Source: an uncultured Caulobacterales bacterium (GTDB lineage: Bacteria; Pseudomonadota; Alphaproteobacteria; Caulobacterales; Caulobacteraceae). From it: 9,776 bases of DNA. The notes below the pieces were generated by a model that had not been told where the DNA came from, ran no database searches, and was given only the letters and a program-made list of their open reading frames with translations. This document shows positions 1-6,774 of this stretch, in pieces (the stretch's first letter is position 1; each line of letters starts with the position of its first letter). The stretch is taken from the NCBI GenBank assembly GCA_903889785.1, contig CAISYT010000003.1:1-9776 (forward strand), in the 5' to 3' direction. The position numbers and the translations under genes were made by a program.

Positions 1-1
1 C

Positions 2-2116
2 GCCGATCCGGACAAGGCGCGCGACTACACCATCCGCGGCAATCTGGTCGGTGTGATCACCAATGGCACGGCCGTGCTCGGACTTGGAAATATCGGCCCC
101 CTGGCCAGCAAGCCGGTGATGGAGGGCAAGGCCGTCCTGTTCAAAAAGTTCGCCGGCATCGATGTTTTTGATATCGAGATCAACCAGCTGGACCCGGACA
201 AGTTCATCGAGGCGGTGGCTTCGCTGGAGCCGACCTTTGGGGGCATCAACCTCGAAGACATTAAGGCCCCGGAGTGTTTCTATATCGAGGCGGCTTTGCG
301 CGAGCGCATGTCGATCCCGGTATTCCACGACGATCAGCACGGTACCGCCATCGTCTGCGCGGCGGCGGTGTTGAACGCCCTTGTGTTGCAGGGCAAGAAA
401 CTGAAGGACGTGCGCCTCGTCACCTCGGGCGCGGGTGCCGCGGCCCTGGCCTGCGTCGACCTGCTGGTCTCCATGGGCCTGCCGACCGACAACGTTACCC
501 TGACCGACATAAAGGGCGTGGTCTATGACGGGCGCGAGGAGAACATGCCGCCGAATATGGCGCGCTATGCGCGCCGTACCGACGCGCGGCGTCTGCCTGA
601 CGTCTTGCCGGGTGCCGATATCTTCCTGGGGCTGTCGGCCCCCAATGTGTTCAATCCCGAGTGGCTGCCGCTATTGGCCGATAAGCCGCTGATCCTGGCC
701 ATGGCCAATCCCGATCCAGAGATCATGCCCGAACTTGTCACGGCGGCGCGGCCGGACGCCATCATGGCCACTGGCCGGACCGACTATCCTAACCAGGTCA
801 ACAATCTGCTCTGCTTCCCGTTCATATTCCGGGGTGCGCTGGACGTGGGGGCCACTGAGATCAATGAGGCCATGAAGGTGGCGGCGGTAAAAGCCATTGC
901 CGACCTGGCCCGCGCTGAGGCTTCCGAAGTCGTCGCCGCCGCCTATGGCGGTGCCGCTCCGCTGTTCGGCCCGCAATACATCATTCCAAAGCCTTTCGAT
1001 CCGCGCCTGATCCTCAAGATCGCCCCGGCCGTCGCCAAGGCGGCCATGGACAGTGGTGTTGCCACCCGCCCGATCGCCGATTTTGCGGTTTATCAGCGCG
1101 ACTTGGAACGGTTTGTCTATCGTTCGGGCCAGCTAATGCGGCCGATCTTTGATCGCGCGCGCAAGGCCCAGTCTAGGGTAGCGTTTGCCGAGGGCGAGGA
1201 TGAGCGCGTGTTGCGCGCGGTCCAGACCGTGGTCGATGAGGGACTAGCCCAGCCGCTGCTAATCGGCCGTCGCTCGGTCATCGAGGGCAAGGTCAAGGCC
1301 ATGGGCCTGCGGCTGGATCTGGGTGGCAAGGTGAAGGTGCTGGATCCGACCACCGACGTCGAGGCGCTCGCGCCACTGATCGAGCAATATCAAGCCGCTG
1401 TTGGCCGGCGCGGGGTGCCGCCGCTTGCGGCGGAGCGGCGCGTGACCAGCCGGCCCAGCGTAACCGCCGCCATGCTGCTGCGCTCCGGCGCGGTCGATGC
1501 GGCCCTTGTCGGTGGACGTGGCGATTGGTGGACCCAGGCCAGCTATGTCATGCCAATCATCCCCCGCAAGGCCGGGGCGAACCGGATCTACGCCCTATCG
1601 GCTCTGATCCTGCAGAACGGCGTCCTGTTTATCTGCGACACGCACGTCAACGTCGATCCGACCGCTGAAGAGGTGGCCGAGTTGACCCTGCTGGCGGCGG
1701 AAGCGGTCGAACAGTTCGGTGTGGTGCCCAAGGTGGCCCTGCTGTCGCATTCCAGTTTCGGCGCCAGCAATGCCCCCAACGCCCGCAAGATGCGTGAGGC
1801 CCTGGCCCTGATCCACGATCGTGCACCCGATCTGGAAGTCGATGGTGAGATGCACGCCGACGCGGCCCTGAGCGAGGCGCTGCGCAATAAGCTGGTCATG
1901 GACGGACGCCTCAGCGGATCGGCCAATCTGCTGGTCATGCCCACGCTCGATGCGGCAAATATCAGCCTGACCCTGCTCAGCGCGGCCACCGAGGGCTTGC
2001 TGGTCGGTCCGATCTTTATGGGGATGTCGCTGCCGCTGCATGTGCTGACGCCCGCCGCGACAGCGCGCGGTATCGTCAACATGACCGCCCTGGCGGCGGT
2101 GCAAAGCCGCGGCTAG
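2..2116 (+). CDS. maeB: NADP-type malic enzyme with C-terminal phosphotransacetylase-like domain, 5' truncated
   Basis: This is the MaeB class of malic enzyme, which oxidatively decarboxylates malate to pyruvate, CO2 and NAD(P)H in the cytosol. About 704 residues are visible. Full-length members are near 760, so roughly 55-60 N-terminal residues lie outside the window; the frame is open from base 2. The N-terminal catalytic half shows TNGTAVLGLGNIGPLA, then FKKFAGIDVFDIEI with the probable catalytic lysine, the metal-site segments GGINLEDIKAPECF and FHDDQHGTA, and a Rossmann turn SGAGAAALA near base 424. From about base 1155 a phosphotransacetylase-like domain follows (VAFAEGEDERVLRAV, LLSHSSFGASNAPN, GEMHADAAL, MPTLDAANIS). 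In characterised relatives this domain is not catalytic and mediates acetyl-CoA regulation; that is family knowledge, not visible here. It ends in TAG with no convincing terminator before the next gene. NADP rather than NAD preference is assumed from the family. Confidence 0.95.
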   Translation, partial: ADPDKARDYTIRGNLVGVITNGTAVLGLGNIGPLASKPVMEGKAVLFKKFAGIDVFDIEINQLDPDKFIEAVASLEPTFGGINLEDIKAPECFYIEAALRERMSIPVFHDDQHGTAIVCAAAVLNALVLQGKKLKDVRLVTSGAGAAALACVDLLVSMGLPTDNVTLTDIKGVVYDGREENMPPNMARYARRTDARRLPDVLPGADIFLGLSAPNVFNPEWLPLLADKPLILAMANPDPEIMPELVTAARPDAIMATGRTDYPNQVNNLLCFPFIFRGALDVGATEINEAMKVAAVKAIADLARAEASEVVAAAYGGAAPLFGPQYIIPKPFDPRLILKIAPAVAKAAMDSGVATRPIADFAVYQRDLERFVYRSGQLMRPIFDRARKAQSRVAFAEGEDERVLRAVQTVVDEGLAQPLLIGRRSVIEGKVKAMGLRLDLGGKVKVLDPTTDVEALAPLIEQYQAAVGRRGVPPLAAERRVTSRPSVTAAMLLRSGAVDAALVGGRGDWWTQASYVMPIIPRKAGANRIYALSALILQNGVLFICDTHVNVDPTAEEVAELTLLAAEAVEQFGVVPKVALLSHSSFGASNAPNARKMREALALIHDRAPDLEVDGEMHADAALSEALRNKLVMDGRLSGSANLLVMPTLDAANISLTLLSAATEGLLVGPIFMGMSLPLHVLTPAATARGIVNMTALAAVQSRG

Positions 2117-2152
2117 CCTGTCTTCTTGGGTCCGCTGCTCTGCAGCACGCCT

Positions 2153-2162
2153 TGGCATGCCA
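2153..2162. repeat. 10-bp perfect palindrome upstream of the DUF6351 gene
   Basis: TGGCATGCCA is a perfect palindrome in the 117-base gap between the malic enzyme stop and the DUF6351 start. It could be half of an operator, but at 10 bp in GC-rich DNA chance is a fair explanation. A second small dyad, GCTGC-TCT-GCAGC at 2134-2146, sits just before it. Neither has a following T-run, so neither is called a terminator. Confidence 0.2.
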
Positions 2163-2221
2163 GCTGTAGACAAACCGCTGGGGCAGTCGCACAACTTTGC
2201 CCGGGATCAAGAGGCGTCCAT

Positions 2222-2227
2222 AGGGAG
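2222..2227 (+). promoter_or_regulatory. Ribosome binding site deciding the DUF6351 start
   Basis: AGGGAG lies about 6 bases before the ATG at 2234 and is the only good Shine-Dalgarno match near the candidate starts. Upstream in-frame near-cognate codons as far as 2126 have no comparable site, and neither does the ATG at 2264. Confidence 0.6.
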
Positions 2228-2233
2228 ATAGCG

Positions 2234-4441
2234 ATGGCTGATGCAATCGGTTTCGGCGCACACATGGCGCGGTCGCTGGTTTTAGCGGCGGCGATCGGTG
2301 CCACGGCAACGGCGGCCCCCGCACCCCTGGCCATCAAGGTTGTTTCTTCCAGCCCCAGCCGGGTGACGGGTGAGAATGCGCTGGTCGAAGTGACCGGCGC
2401 GGGCCCGGGCTTGAAGCTCACCGTCAATGGCGCGGATCAGACATCTCACCTGACGGGAGCCGGTGCCACCCGGCGCGGGGTCATCGATGGGCTGAAGGTC
2501 GGGGCCAATCAGGTCGCGGCCAGCGCCGGTGCCGCTAAGGCGTCCATCACCCTGACCGATTATCCCAATGCCGGTCCCGTGTTCTCTGGTCCGCACCAAA
2601 CGCCATTCGTTTGCGAAACAGCGGCGGTGAAAATGCCCGACGGAACCACGCTCGGCGCGCCCAAGGATACCGACTGCTGGGCTCCGACCAATGTGCAGTA
2701 CGTCTATAAGCCCACCAGCGGCGGGCCGCTGAAATCCTATGATCCCAAGGGGCTCAAGCCTGCCGACCTAGCGCGCACCACCCTATCGACCGGGGCGAGC
2801 GTCGATTACATCGTGCGGCTGGAAACAGGCGTGATCAACCGCTCGATCTATCAGATCGCTATGCTGGCCACGCCCAATGACACGCCAAGCCTCACCTCGA
2901 AATCCCCCGGCTGGAACGGCGTGCTGGTCTACAGCTTCGGCGGCGGCTGTGGCGCGGCCTTCCGCCAGGGCCGCAATAACGGCGGCGTCGTCAACGGCGG
3001 CGAGATGAACAACGACCCGCTCGACAGGGGCTATGCAGTCGCTTCGTCAACCTTCAACGTTCAGGGCCAGAACTGCAACGACGTCATTTCTGCCGAGACC
3101 ACCATGATGGTCAAAGAGCGCTTCATCGAACGCTTTGGCCCGCCGCGCTATACGATCGGCTTGGGCGGTTCAGGCGGTTCCTGGCAGCAGTTTCTGCTCA
3201 CAGCCAACTATCCGGGCCTGCTCGACGGCCTACTGCCGGAGCGCAGCTACCCAGACTTGATCACCCTGCTGCCAGCTTGGGCCGACTGTCCGCTGCTGAC
3301 CCACTATTTCGAAACCACCAAGACATCCTGGACACCGGAACAGAAGGCTGCGGCCACTGGTTACTATTCGGTCGAGCACTGCTCCAAAGCCGCTGCCAAT
3401 TATCAGCCACGCTGGATTTCGCCGCTCGGCACGGGCTGCGACGGTGCCGCCTTCATCACAGCTGAGGAGGGTGGCGGCCAAGCCGGTGCCAGCAGCGGCG
3501 GGCTGTCGACGGCGCTCTACGACCCGATCAAGAGCCCCAAGGGCACGCGCTGCAGCTACTATGACAATTCGGAAAACATCTATGGCCGACACCCCGACGG
3601 CCGGGCCCGCAGCACGTACGACAACACCGGCATGCAGTACGGCCTTAAACCGTTCAACGAGGGCAAGATCAGTTTCGATCAGTTCCTTGATTTGAACCGT
3701 AACATTGGCGGTTACGACCAAGATGCCAACTTTATTTCCGCCCGCGTGCAGGGCGACCCACAGGCGATTCACGCGGCCTATGCCAGCGGCCGCGTAAACG
3801 ACGGCCAAGGCATGAATAGCGTGCCGATCATCGACGTGCGTTCCTACGTCGACCAAGCCGGGCCCGATGTGCACACCCGCTATACGACCGACCAGGAACA
3901 GGCCCGCTGGAGCAAGGCCGGACCAATGGGCAACTACGTCGCCCTGATGACCTCGACTTTGGGCTCGTTGCGCCAGGACACGCAGGGTGCGGAATCGCCG
4001 CTGCGTAAGACCATGCGCGACTCCTTGGCGGCAATGGACGGCTGGCTGGCCGCAATCGCAAAGGACCCGTCCAACCTACCAAAAGCCCAGAAAATTGTCC
4101 GTAACAAGCCGGACGGTTTGAGCAGCGCCTGTTTCACAGCCGAAATGCGCAAGATCGCCCTGACCAAGGGCGGCGAGTGCGACACACTCTATCCAGTCTA
4201 TGGCGATCCGCGCTTGGCCGCTGGCGAGCCGCAGGCGCGCACGACGCTCAAGTGTGCCCTCTCTCCCGTGGCAACCCGCTTCTACACGCAGAAACTCAGC
4301 GTCGATCAGTTGGACAAGCTCAAGGCGGCGTTCCCAACCGGCATATGCGACTACGCCAAGCCAGCTATGTATGCTGCGCCCAGGGCCGGAACGTGGCTGA
4401 CCTACACGGGCAATGGGAACTTCAAGGTCGCGGCGCAATAG
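2234..4441 (+). CDS. Secreted DUF6351-family protein, probable alpha/beta-hydrolase-type esterase
   Basis: I recognise this as a DUF6351-family protein, 735 residues. No reaction has been assigned to the family as far as I know. ATG at 2234 is chosen for its AGGGAG ribosome binding site about 6 bases upstream; the in-frame ATG at 2264 lacks one but would give a more typical signal peptide. Both place a hydrophobic stretch, LVLAAAIGATATAA, near the N-terminus, so export is likely. Next comes an N-terminal beta-rich segment (KVVSSSPSRVTGENALVEV, LTVNGADQTSHL), then the family core: FSGPHQTPFVCET, YIVRLETGVINRSIYQIA, LVYSFGGGCGAAF and GLGGSGGSWQQ. The last is a nucleophile-elbow-like G-G-S-G-G with Ser313 as candidate nucleophile. 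Twelve cysteines, all after the signal region, fit a disulfide-bonded exported protein. An aromatic-ester or terpenoid-type substrate is possible given the neighbouring pca operon, but this is inference. The Asp and His partners were not identified. Confidence 0.85.
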   Translation: MADAIGFGAHMARSLVLAAAIGATATAAPAPLAIKVVSSSPSRVTGENALVEVTGAGPGLKLTVNGADQTSHLTGAGATRRGVIDGLKVGANQVAASAGAAKASITLTDYPNAGPVFSGPHQTPFVCETAAVKMPDGTTLGAPKDTDCWAPTNVQYVYKPTSGGPLKSYDPKGLKPADLARTTLSTGASVDYIVRLETGVINRSIYQIAMLATPNDTPSLTSKSPGWNGVLVYSFGGGCGAAFRQGRNNGGVVNGGEMNNDPLDRGYAVASSTFNVQGQNCNDVISAETTMMVKERFIERFGPPRYTIGLGGSGGSWQQFLLTANYPGLLDGLLPERSYPDLITLLPAWADCPLLTHYFETTKTSWTPEQKAAATGYYSVEHCSKAAANYQPRWISPLGTGCDGAAFITAEEGGGQAGASSGGLSTALYDPIKSPKGTRCSYYDNSENIYGRHPDGRARSTYDNTGMQYGLKPFNEGKISFDQFLDLNRNIGGYDQDANFISARVQGDPQAIHAAYASGRVNDGQGMNSVPIIDVRSYVDQAGPDVHTRYTTDQEQARWSKAGPMGNYVALMTSTLGSLRQDTQGAESPLRKTMRDSLAAMDGWLAAIAKDPSNLPKAQKIVRNKPDGLSSACFTAEMRKIALTKGGECDTLYPVYGDPRLAAGEPQARTTLKCALSPVATRFYTQKLSVDQLDKLKAAFPTGICDYAKPAMYAAPRAGTWLTYTGNGNFKVAAQ

Positions 4442-4474
4442 TGAGCAGGTTCTGACGGGCCAAGCAGGCTGAAA

Positions 4475-4498
4475 GCCAAAGATCGAAGGGTCTTTGGC
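4475..4498. terminator. Possible hairpin terminator after the DUF6351 gene
   Basis: GCCAAAGA (4475-4482) pairs perfectly with TCTTTGGC (4491-4498) across an 8-base loop, 33 bases after the DUF6351 stop codon. There is no T-run after the stem on the + strand, so classical intrinsic termination is uncertain; it may only stabilise the mRNA 3' end. Confidence 0.3.
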
Positions 4499-4649
4499 GA
4501 CAGCACGGCAGGATCCGCGGGGTGAGTTTTCCGCGGTCGCCCTGACCCGCCCTCATACCCGCGTGCTGCTCAGGATAGGGACGGGGAGGTCTAGCGCGTT
4601 AGCCACAAGGGCGACGTGTTGGCTCTGGTACCGCTTTCTGAAACGTCCG

Positions 4650-4689
4650 CATCATCTCGGGCGGCTCTTGCGAGCCGCCCGAGATGATG
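4650..4689. terminator. Perfect 18-bp inverted repeat, probable bidirectional terminator between convergent genes
   Basis: Arms 4650-4667 and 4672-4689 are exact reverse complements (18 of 18 pairs) around the 4-base loop TTGC. The stem starts only 4 bases beyond the stop codon of the minus-strand esterase and lies between two converging genes, the classic place for a shared terminator. On the minus strand only a short TTT follows, six bases past the stem, and no T-tract follows on the plus strand. Strong termination by this stem alone is therefore plausible but not certain. The other 4442-4649 sequence holds only the smaller hairpin listed separately and a short dyad, CCGCGG at 4515-4520 and 4531-4536. 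Confidence 0.65.
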
Positions 4690-4693
4690 GGTG

Positions 4694-5689
4694 CTAAAGG
4701 ACCTTCTTGATCCAGGCGAACAGCGGGGTTTGCACCTCGGTGTCGGCCGTGTTGATCGACTGGACCTCGGAGATGTGGCTCTCCTGCCTGTTCAGATAGT
4801 AGGTCGGGCAGCGGCCAACCCCGCACATGACGTCGTTCAACATGTGCGATACCTCCACCGTCTGTTCCGGGTCGAGTTCGGCTGCGGTGACATAGAGTGG
4901 GATGGTCAGCGCCTTAAAGCCGGGCAGCATCGAACGCTCCAGTCGCACGGCCGGATCGATCGGGGGCGGACCGGCCGGTGCCGCCGGTGCCGCGCGTGCC
5001 GCTGCGATGGCCGCGGCCCCGCCGTCGCCGGGACCTCTGGCGCTGTTGACCAACTTAGGCTCCAGAGGCGCCAGGTTGTAGCCGCCCGACATCACCACGG
5101 CCGCCTTCACGCCGAGGCCGTCCGGACCCCAGGTCGCTTTGTGGGTCAGATAGTTGGACAGGGCGTTCGACCCCGCCGACTGGCCCCAGATCACGATGCG
5201 GGACGGGTCGCCGCCGAATTTTTGAATATTGGCGTGGACCCACTGGATCACTGAGGAGACATCCTTAGCGCCGGCGTCCCACTCGCTCGCGGTGCGGCGC
5301 TGCATGTTGACACCAACCATGCCGTTCTTCACGGCCACGATCATGATGTTGTCGTAGAAGGGCTCACCGCCCGGATAGTCGAGTTTCTTGTTTCCGCCGC
5401 CGCCCGGAACGTAGATCAGAACCGGCTTTAGGGTTTTCGACGGCGTTGTCGAAACAGAGACATCCAGCAAGGCGCGCGGGTCGGTCCCGTAGGCGATGTC
5501 ACGTTTCGCCTCGACGCCGGCATGTGACTGATTGATCAGGATCGGGCCATAGATCGCCGTTGTACCCGGTGCGTCGACCACGCGGCCCAATGCCACCAGC
5601 TTGGCCTCAATGTCCGGCGGGGGCAGGGCGTAGGCAGCGGTGCATAGGGCAGCCATCGCCGCCGCCGTCAGCAGCCGATAGAGCTTCAT
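4694..5689 (-). CDS. Secreted alpha/beta-hydrolase esterase (carboxylesterase/feruloyl-esterase-like)
   Basis: A 331-residue alpha/beta hydrolase that probably cleaves a carboxylic ester in the periplasm or outside the cell. The start is the ATG at 5689, preceded by AAGGA at about 8 bases; an ATG six codons upstream (5707) is less well supported. Residues 1-21 (MKLYRLLTAAAMAALCTAAY and the next Ala) form a textbook signal peptide ending in a probable AYA-L cleavage site. The nucleophile elbow WGQSAGS gives Ser171, GGDPSRI precedes it as in carboxylesterases, and the likely acid and base are Asp273 (AAELDP) and His305 (ESHISEV). Where such esterases usually have HGGG, this one reads YVPGGGGNK. 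An Ala/Pro/Gly-rich stretch (about residues 218-246) looks like an inserted flexible loop. It converges on the DUF6351 gene and diverges from the pca operon. Family placement close to BD-FAE-like esterases is tentative; the substrate is unknown. Confidence 0.85.
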   Translation of the reverse strand: MKLYRLLTAAAMAALCTAAYALPPPDIEAKLVALGRVVDAPGTTAIYGPILINQSHAGVEAKRDIAYGTDPRALLDVSVSTTPSKTLKPVLIYVPGGGGNKKLDYPGGEPFYDNIMIVAVKNGMVGVNMQRRTASEWDAGAKDVSSVIQWVHANIQKFGGDPSRIVIWGQSAGSNALSNYLTHKATWGPDGLGVKAAVVMSGGYNLAPLEPKLVNSARGPGDGGAAAIAAARAAPAAPAGPPPIDPAVRLERSMLPGFKALTIPLYVTAAELDPEQTVEVSHMLNDVMCGVGRCPTYYLNRQESHISEVQSINTADTEVQTPLFAWIKKVL

Positions 5690-5733
5690 CTTGGTGTTCC
5701 TTCCCATTCGCCCCGTTCCCGTCTTGCGCAGGA

Positions 5734-5761
5734 AAGTTATTGGGCCAAATGATTATGCCAA
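5734..5761 (-). promoter_or_regulatory. Candidate sigma-70-like promoter for the esterase
   Basis: Read on the minus strand, TTGGCA (5761-5756; five of six matches to TTGACA) is followed after 16 bases by TAACTT (5739-5734; a poor match to TATAAT, three of six). This would place the transcript start about 35-40 bases before the ATG at 5689. The -10 match is weak, so this is only the best candidate seen. Confidence 0.25.
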
Positions 5762-5762
5762 T
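5739..5762. promoter_or_regulatory. Inverted repeat ATTGG-N14-CCAAT, possible operator
   Basis: ATTGG at 5739-5743 and CCAAT at 5758-5762 form an interrupted dyad with a 14-base spacer, coinciding with the candidate esterase promoter. The spacing suits binding by a dimeric regulator such as a LysR-type protein, but the arms are only 5 bp and chance is not excluded. No regulator gene is present in the window. Confidence 0.2.
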
Positions 5763-5969
5763 TCTGCACGTCGTTTCGACAGAAATGCTGTTTGCGCCCC
5801 GTATTTCGCCTTTTCTAGCCGACAGTTATGCAGACTGATCTGCGCCTACAGTGTCCTCGCTAGTGCTTAGACGACTAGGCAAGGCCCCGCCGTTCCTGAT
5901 AGGATTTTATGGCTTATTGCGTTGCAAATGCGGCATTGTAAACCACGACGTCATAGGGATTTGACCCAT

Positions 5970-6071
5970 CTCAATGTCGAGGATGTGGTTGCCACCAACA
6001 ACGCGCTAATGAATGCGCAAACCAAGCGCATGTTGTTCCATGACAACGCCAAGCGGGTACTCAAGACGTAA
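5970..6071 (+). pseudogene. Orphan C-terminal tail resembling an amidohydrolase, upstream of pcaH
   Basis: In the frame ending at TAA 6069-6071 the DNA encodes LNVEDVVATNNALMN followed by AQTKRMLFHDNAKRVLKT. The ending 'F-x-x-N-A-x-R-V/L' is how many TIM-barrel amidohydrolases (Amidohydrolase_2, PF04909) finish, so I read it as the last ~33 codons of such a gene. The frame stays open upstream to 5871 but that part looks nothing like the family, and a TAG sits at 5868-5870. No body of the enzyme is present, which suggests a deletion that left only the 3' end. A 47-residue reading from ATG 5928 is formally possible. The TAA lies one base before the pcaH ATG, the spacing expected of a former operon partner. 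It could instead be a real small ORF; the family assignment rests on a short stretch recognised by eye. Confidence 0.4.
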
Positions 6072-6072
6072 G

Positions 6073-6774
6073 ATGGCCAAGCCTGACACATATTCGCGCG
6101 AAGATGCCGGACAGCCGGCCTCGCTGCACCCGGCCTATGCCAGTACCGTGCTGCGCTCGCCGCGCCAACCGCTGGTGCGTATTCCGCAGACCATAACCGA
6201 GACAACCGGACCGCGCGATTGGGACCGGCTTATGGGCGGTGCCATGGCCGACCTGACGACCCAGCACGCCGCCATGCCTCAGGGGCAGAGGATCATCGTC
6301 TCAGGACGGGTGCTGGATGAGCAGGGTCGCCCCGTGCCGTACACGGTGGTCGAGATCTGGCAGGCCAATGCCGCTGGGCGCTACATCCATGCCAAGGACC
6401 AGTGGGATGCGCCACTGGATCCCAACTTCACCGGTGCGGGCCGGGTCATCACGGACGGCGAGGGTCGCTACCGCTTCGTCAGCGTTCGGCCTGGGGCCTA
6501 TCCTTGGGGCAACCACTACAATGCTTGGCGCCCCGCCCACATTCACCTGTCCTTGCTGGGGCCGGCCTTTGCCATGCGGCTTGTGACGCAGATGTATTTT
6601 CCTGATGATCCGCTGATCGAGATCGATCCGATCGCGAACGCCGTGCCGATGCCTCAGCGCCAACGAATGGTCTCGCGGTTCGATATCGCCACCACTCAAC
6701 CCAACTGGGCGCTGGGCTATCTGTTCGACATTGTGCTGCGCGGATCACTTGCGACGCCGATGGAGCAGCGCTGA
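6073..6774 (+). CDS. pcaH: Protocatechuate 3,4-dioxygenase beta subunit
   Basis: Iron-bearing beta subunit of the intradiol dioxygenase that opens protocatechuate between carbons 3 and 4 to give 3-carboxy-cis,cis-muconate, the first step of the beta-ketoadipate pathway. At 233 residues it matches the usual 235-240. All four non-haem Fe(III) ligands are present: Tyr104 (GRYIH), Tyr143 (GAYPW), His156 and His158 (RPAHIHL). Their spacings of 39, 13 and 2 residues match Tyr408, Tyr447, His460 and His462 of the Pseudomonas putida enzyme; Arg153 matches Arg457. ATG 6073 is chosen because the protein begins cleanly at MAKPDTYSREDAG, whereas the in-frame ATG at 6013 would add 20 residues that overlap the upstream tail in another frame. 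No strong ribosome binding site precedes 6073, so translation may depend on coupling to that upstream frame. Its TGA overlaps the pcaG ATG by one base. Confidence 0.96.
   Translation: MAKPDTYSREDAGQPASLHPAYASTVLRSPRQPLVRIPQTITETTGPRDWDRLMGGAMADLTTQHAAMPQGQRIIVSGRVLDEQGRPVPYTVVEIWQANAAGRYIHAKDQWDAPLDPNFTGAGRVITDGEGRYRFVSVRPGAYPWGNHYNAWRPAHIHLSLLGPAFAMRLVTQMYFPDDPLIEIDPIANAVPMPQRQRMVSRFDIATTQPNWALGYLFDIVLRGSLATPMEQR

Larger units (their letters stand above)
5690..5969. other. Lower-GC spacer between the esterase and the pca region
   Basis: This 280-base divergent gap must carry the promoter of the esterase and any local promoter of the pca operon. Counting 5741-5960 gives about 50% G+C, clearly below the flanking genes (72% in 6121-6180, for instance). 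Apart from the dyad and promoter candidate listed separately it holds a short GTCG-TTT-CGAC palindrome at 5770-5780 and CTAGT/ACTAG half-sites around 5860-5878. I found no convincing plus-strand -35/-10 pair for pcaH, no coding frame with recognisable protein similarity, and no RNA gene. Confidence 0.5.

Noticed and set aside
2134..2146. GCTGC-TCT-GCAGC hairpin as a maeB terminator
   Set aside because: The stem is only 5 bp with a 3-base loop and no T-run.
1595..2194. Minus-strand open frames opposite the phosphotransacetylase-like domain of maeB
   Set aside because: They are antisense to conserved malic enzyme sequence and have low-complexity composition.
2126..2233. Upstream extension of the DUF6351 protein from 2126
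   Set aside because: It starts at a non-ATG codon without a ribosome binding site and would bury the signal peptide; ATG 2234 has AGGGAG in front.
3230..3874. Minus-strand open frame of 214 codons inside the DUF6351 gene
   Set aside because: It is a shadow of the real gene, with no family features and no ribosome binding site noted.
6013..6072. Longer pcaH start at ATG 6013
   Set aside because: The 20 extra residues (MRKPSACCSMTTPSGYSRRK) do not look like a PcaH N-terminus and overlap the amidohydrolase-like frame; ATG 6073 gives the expected length.
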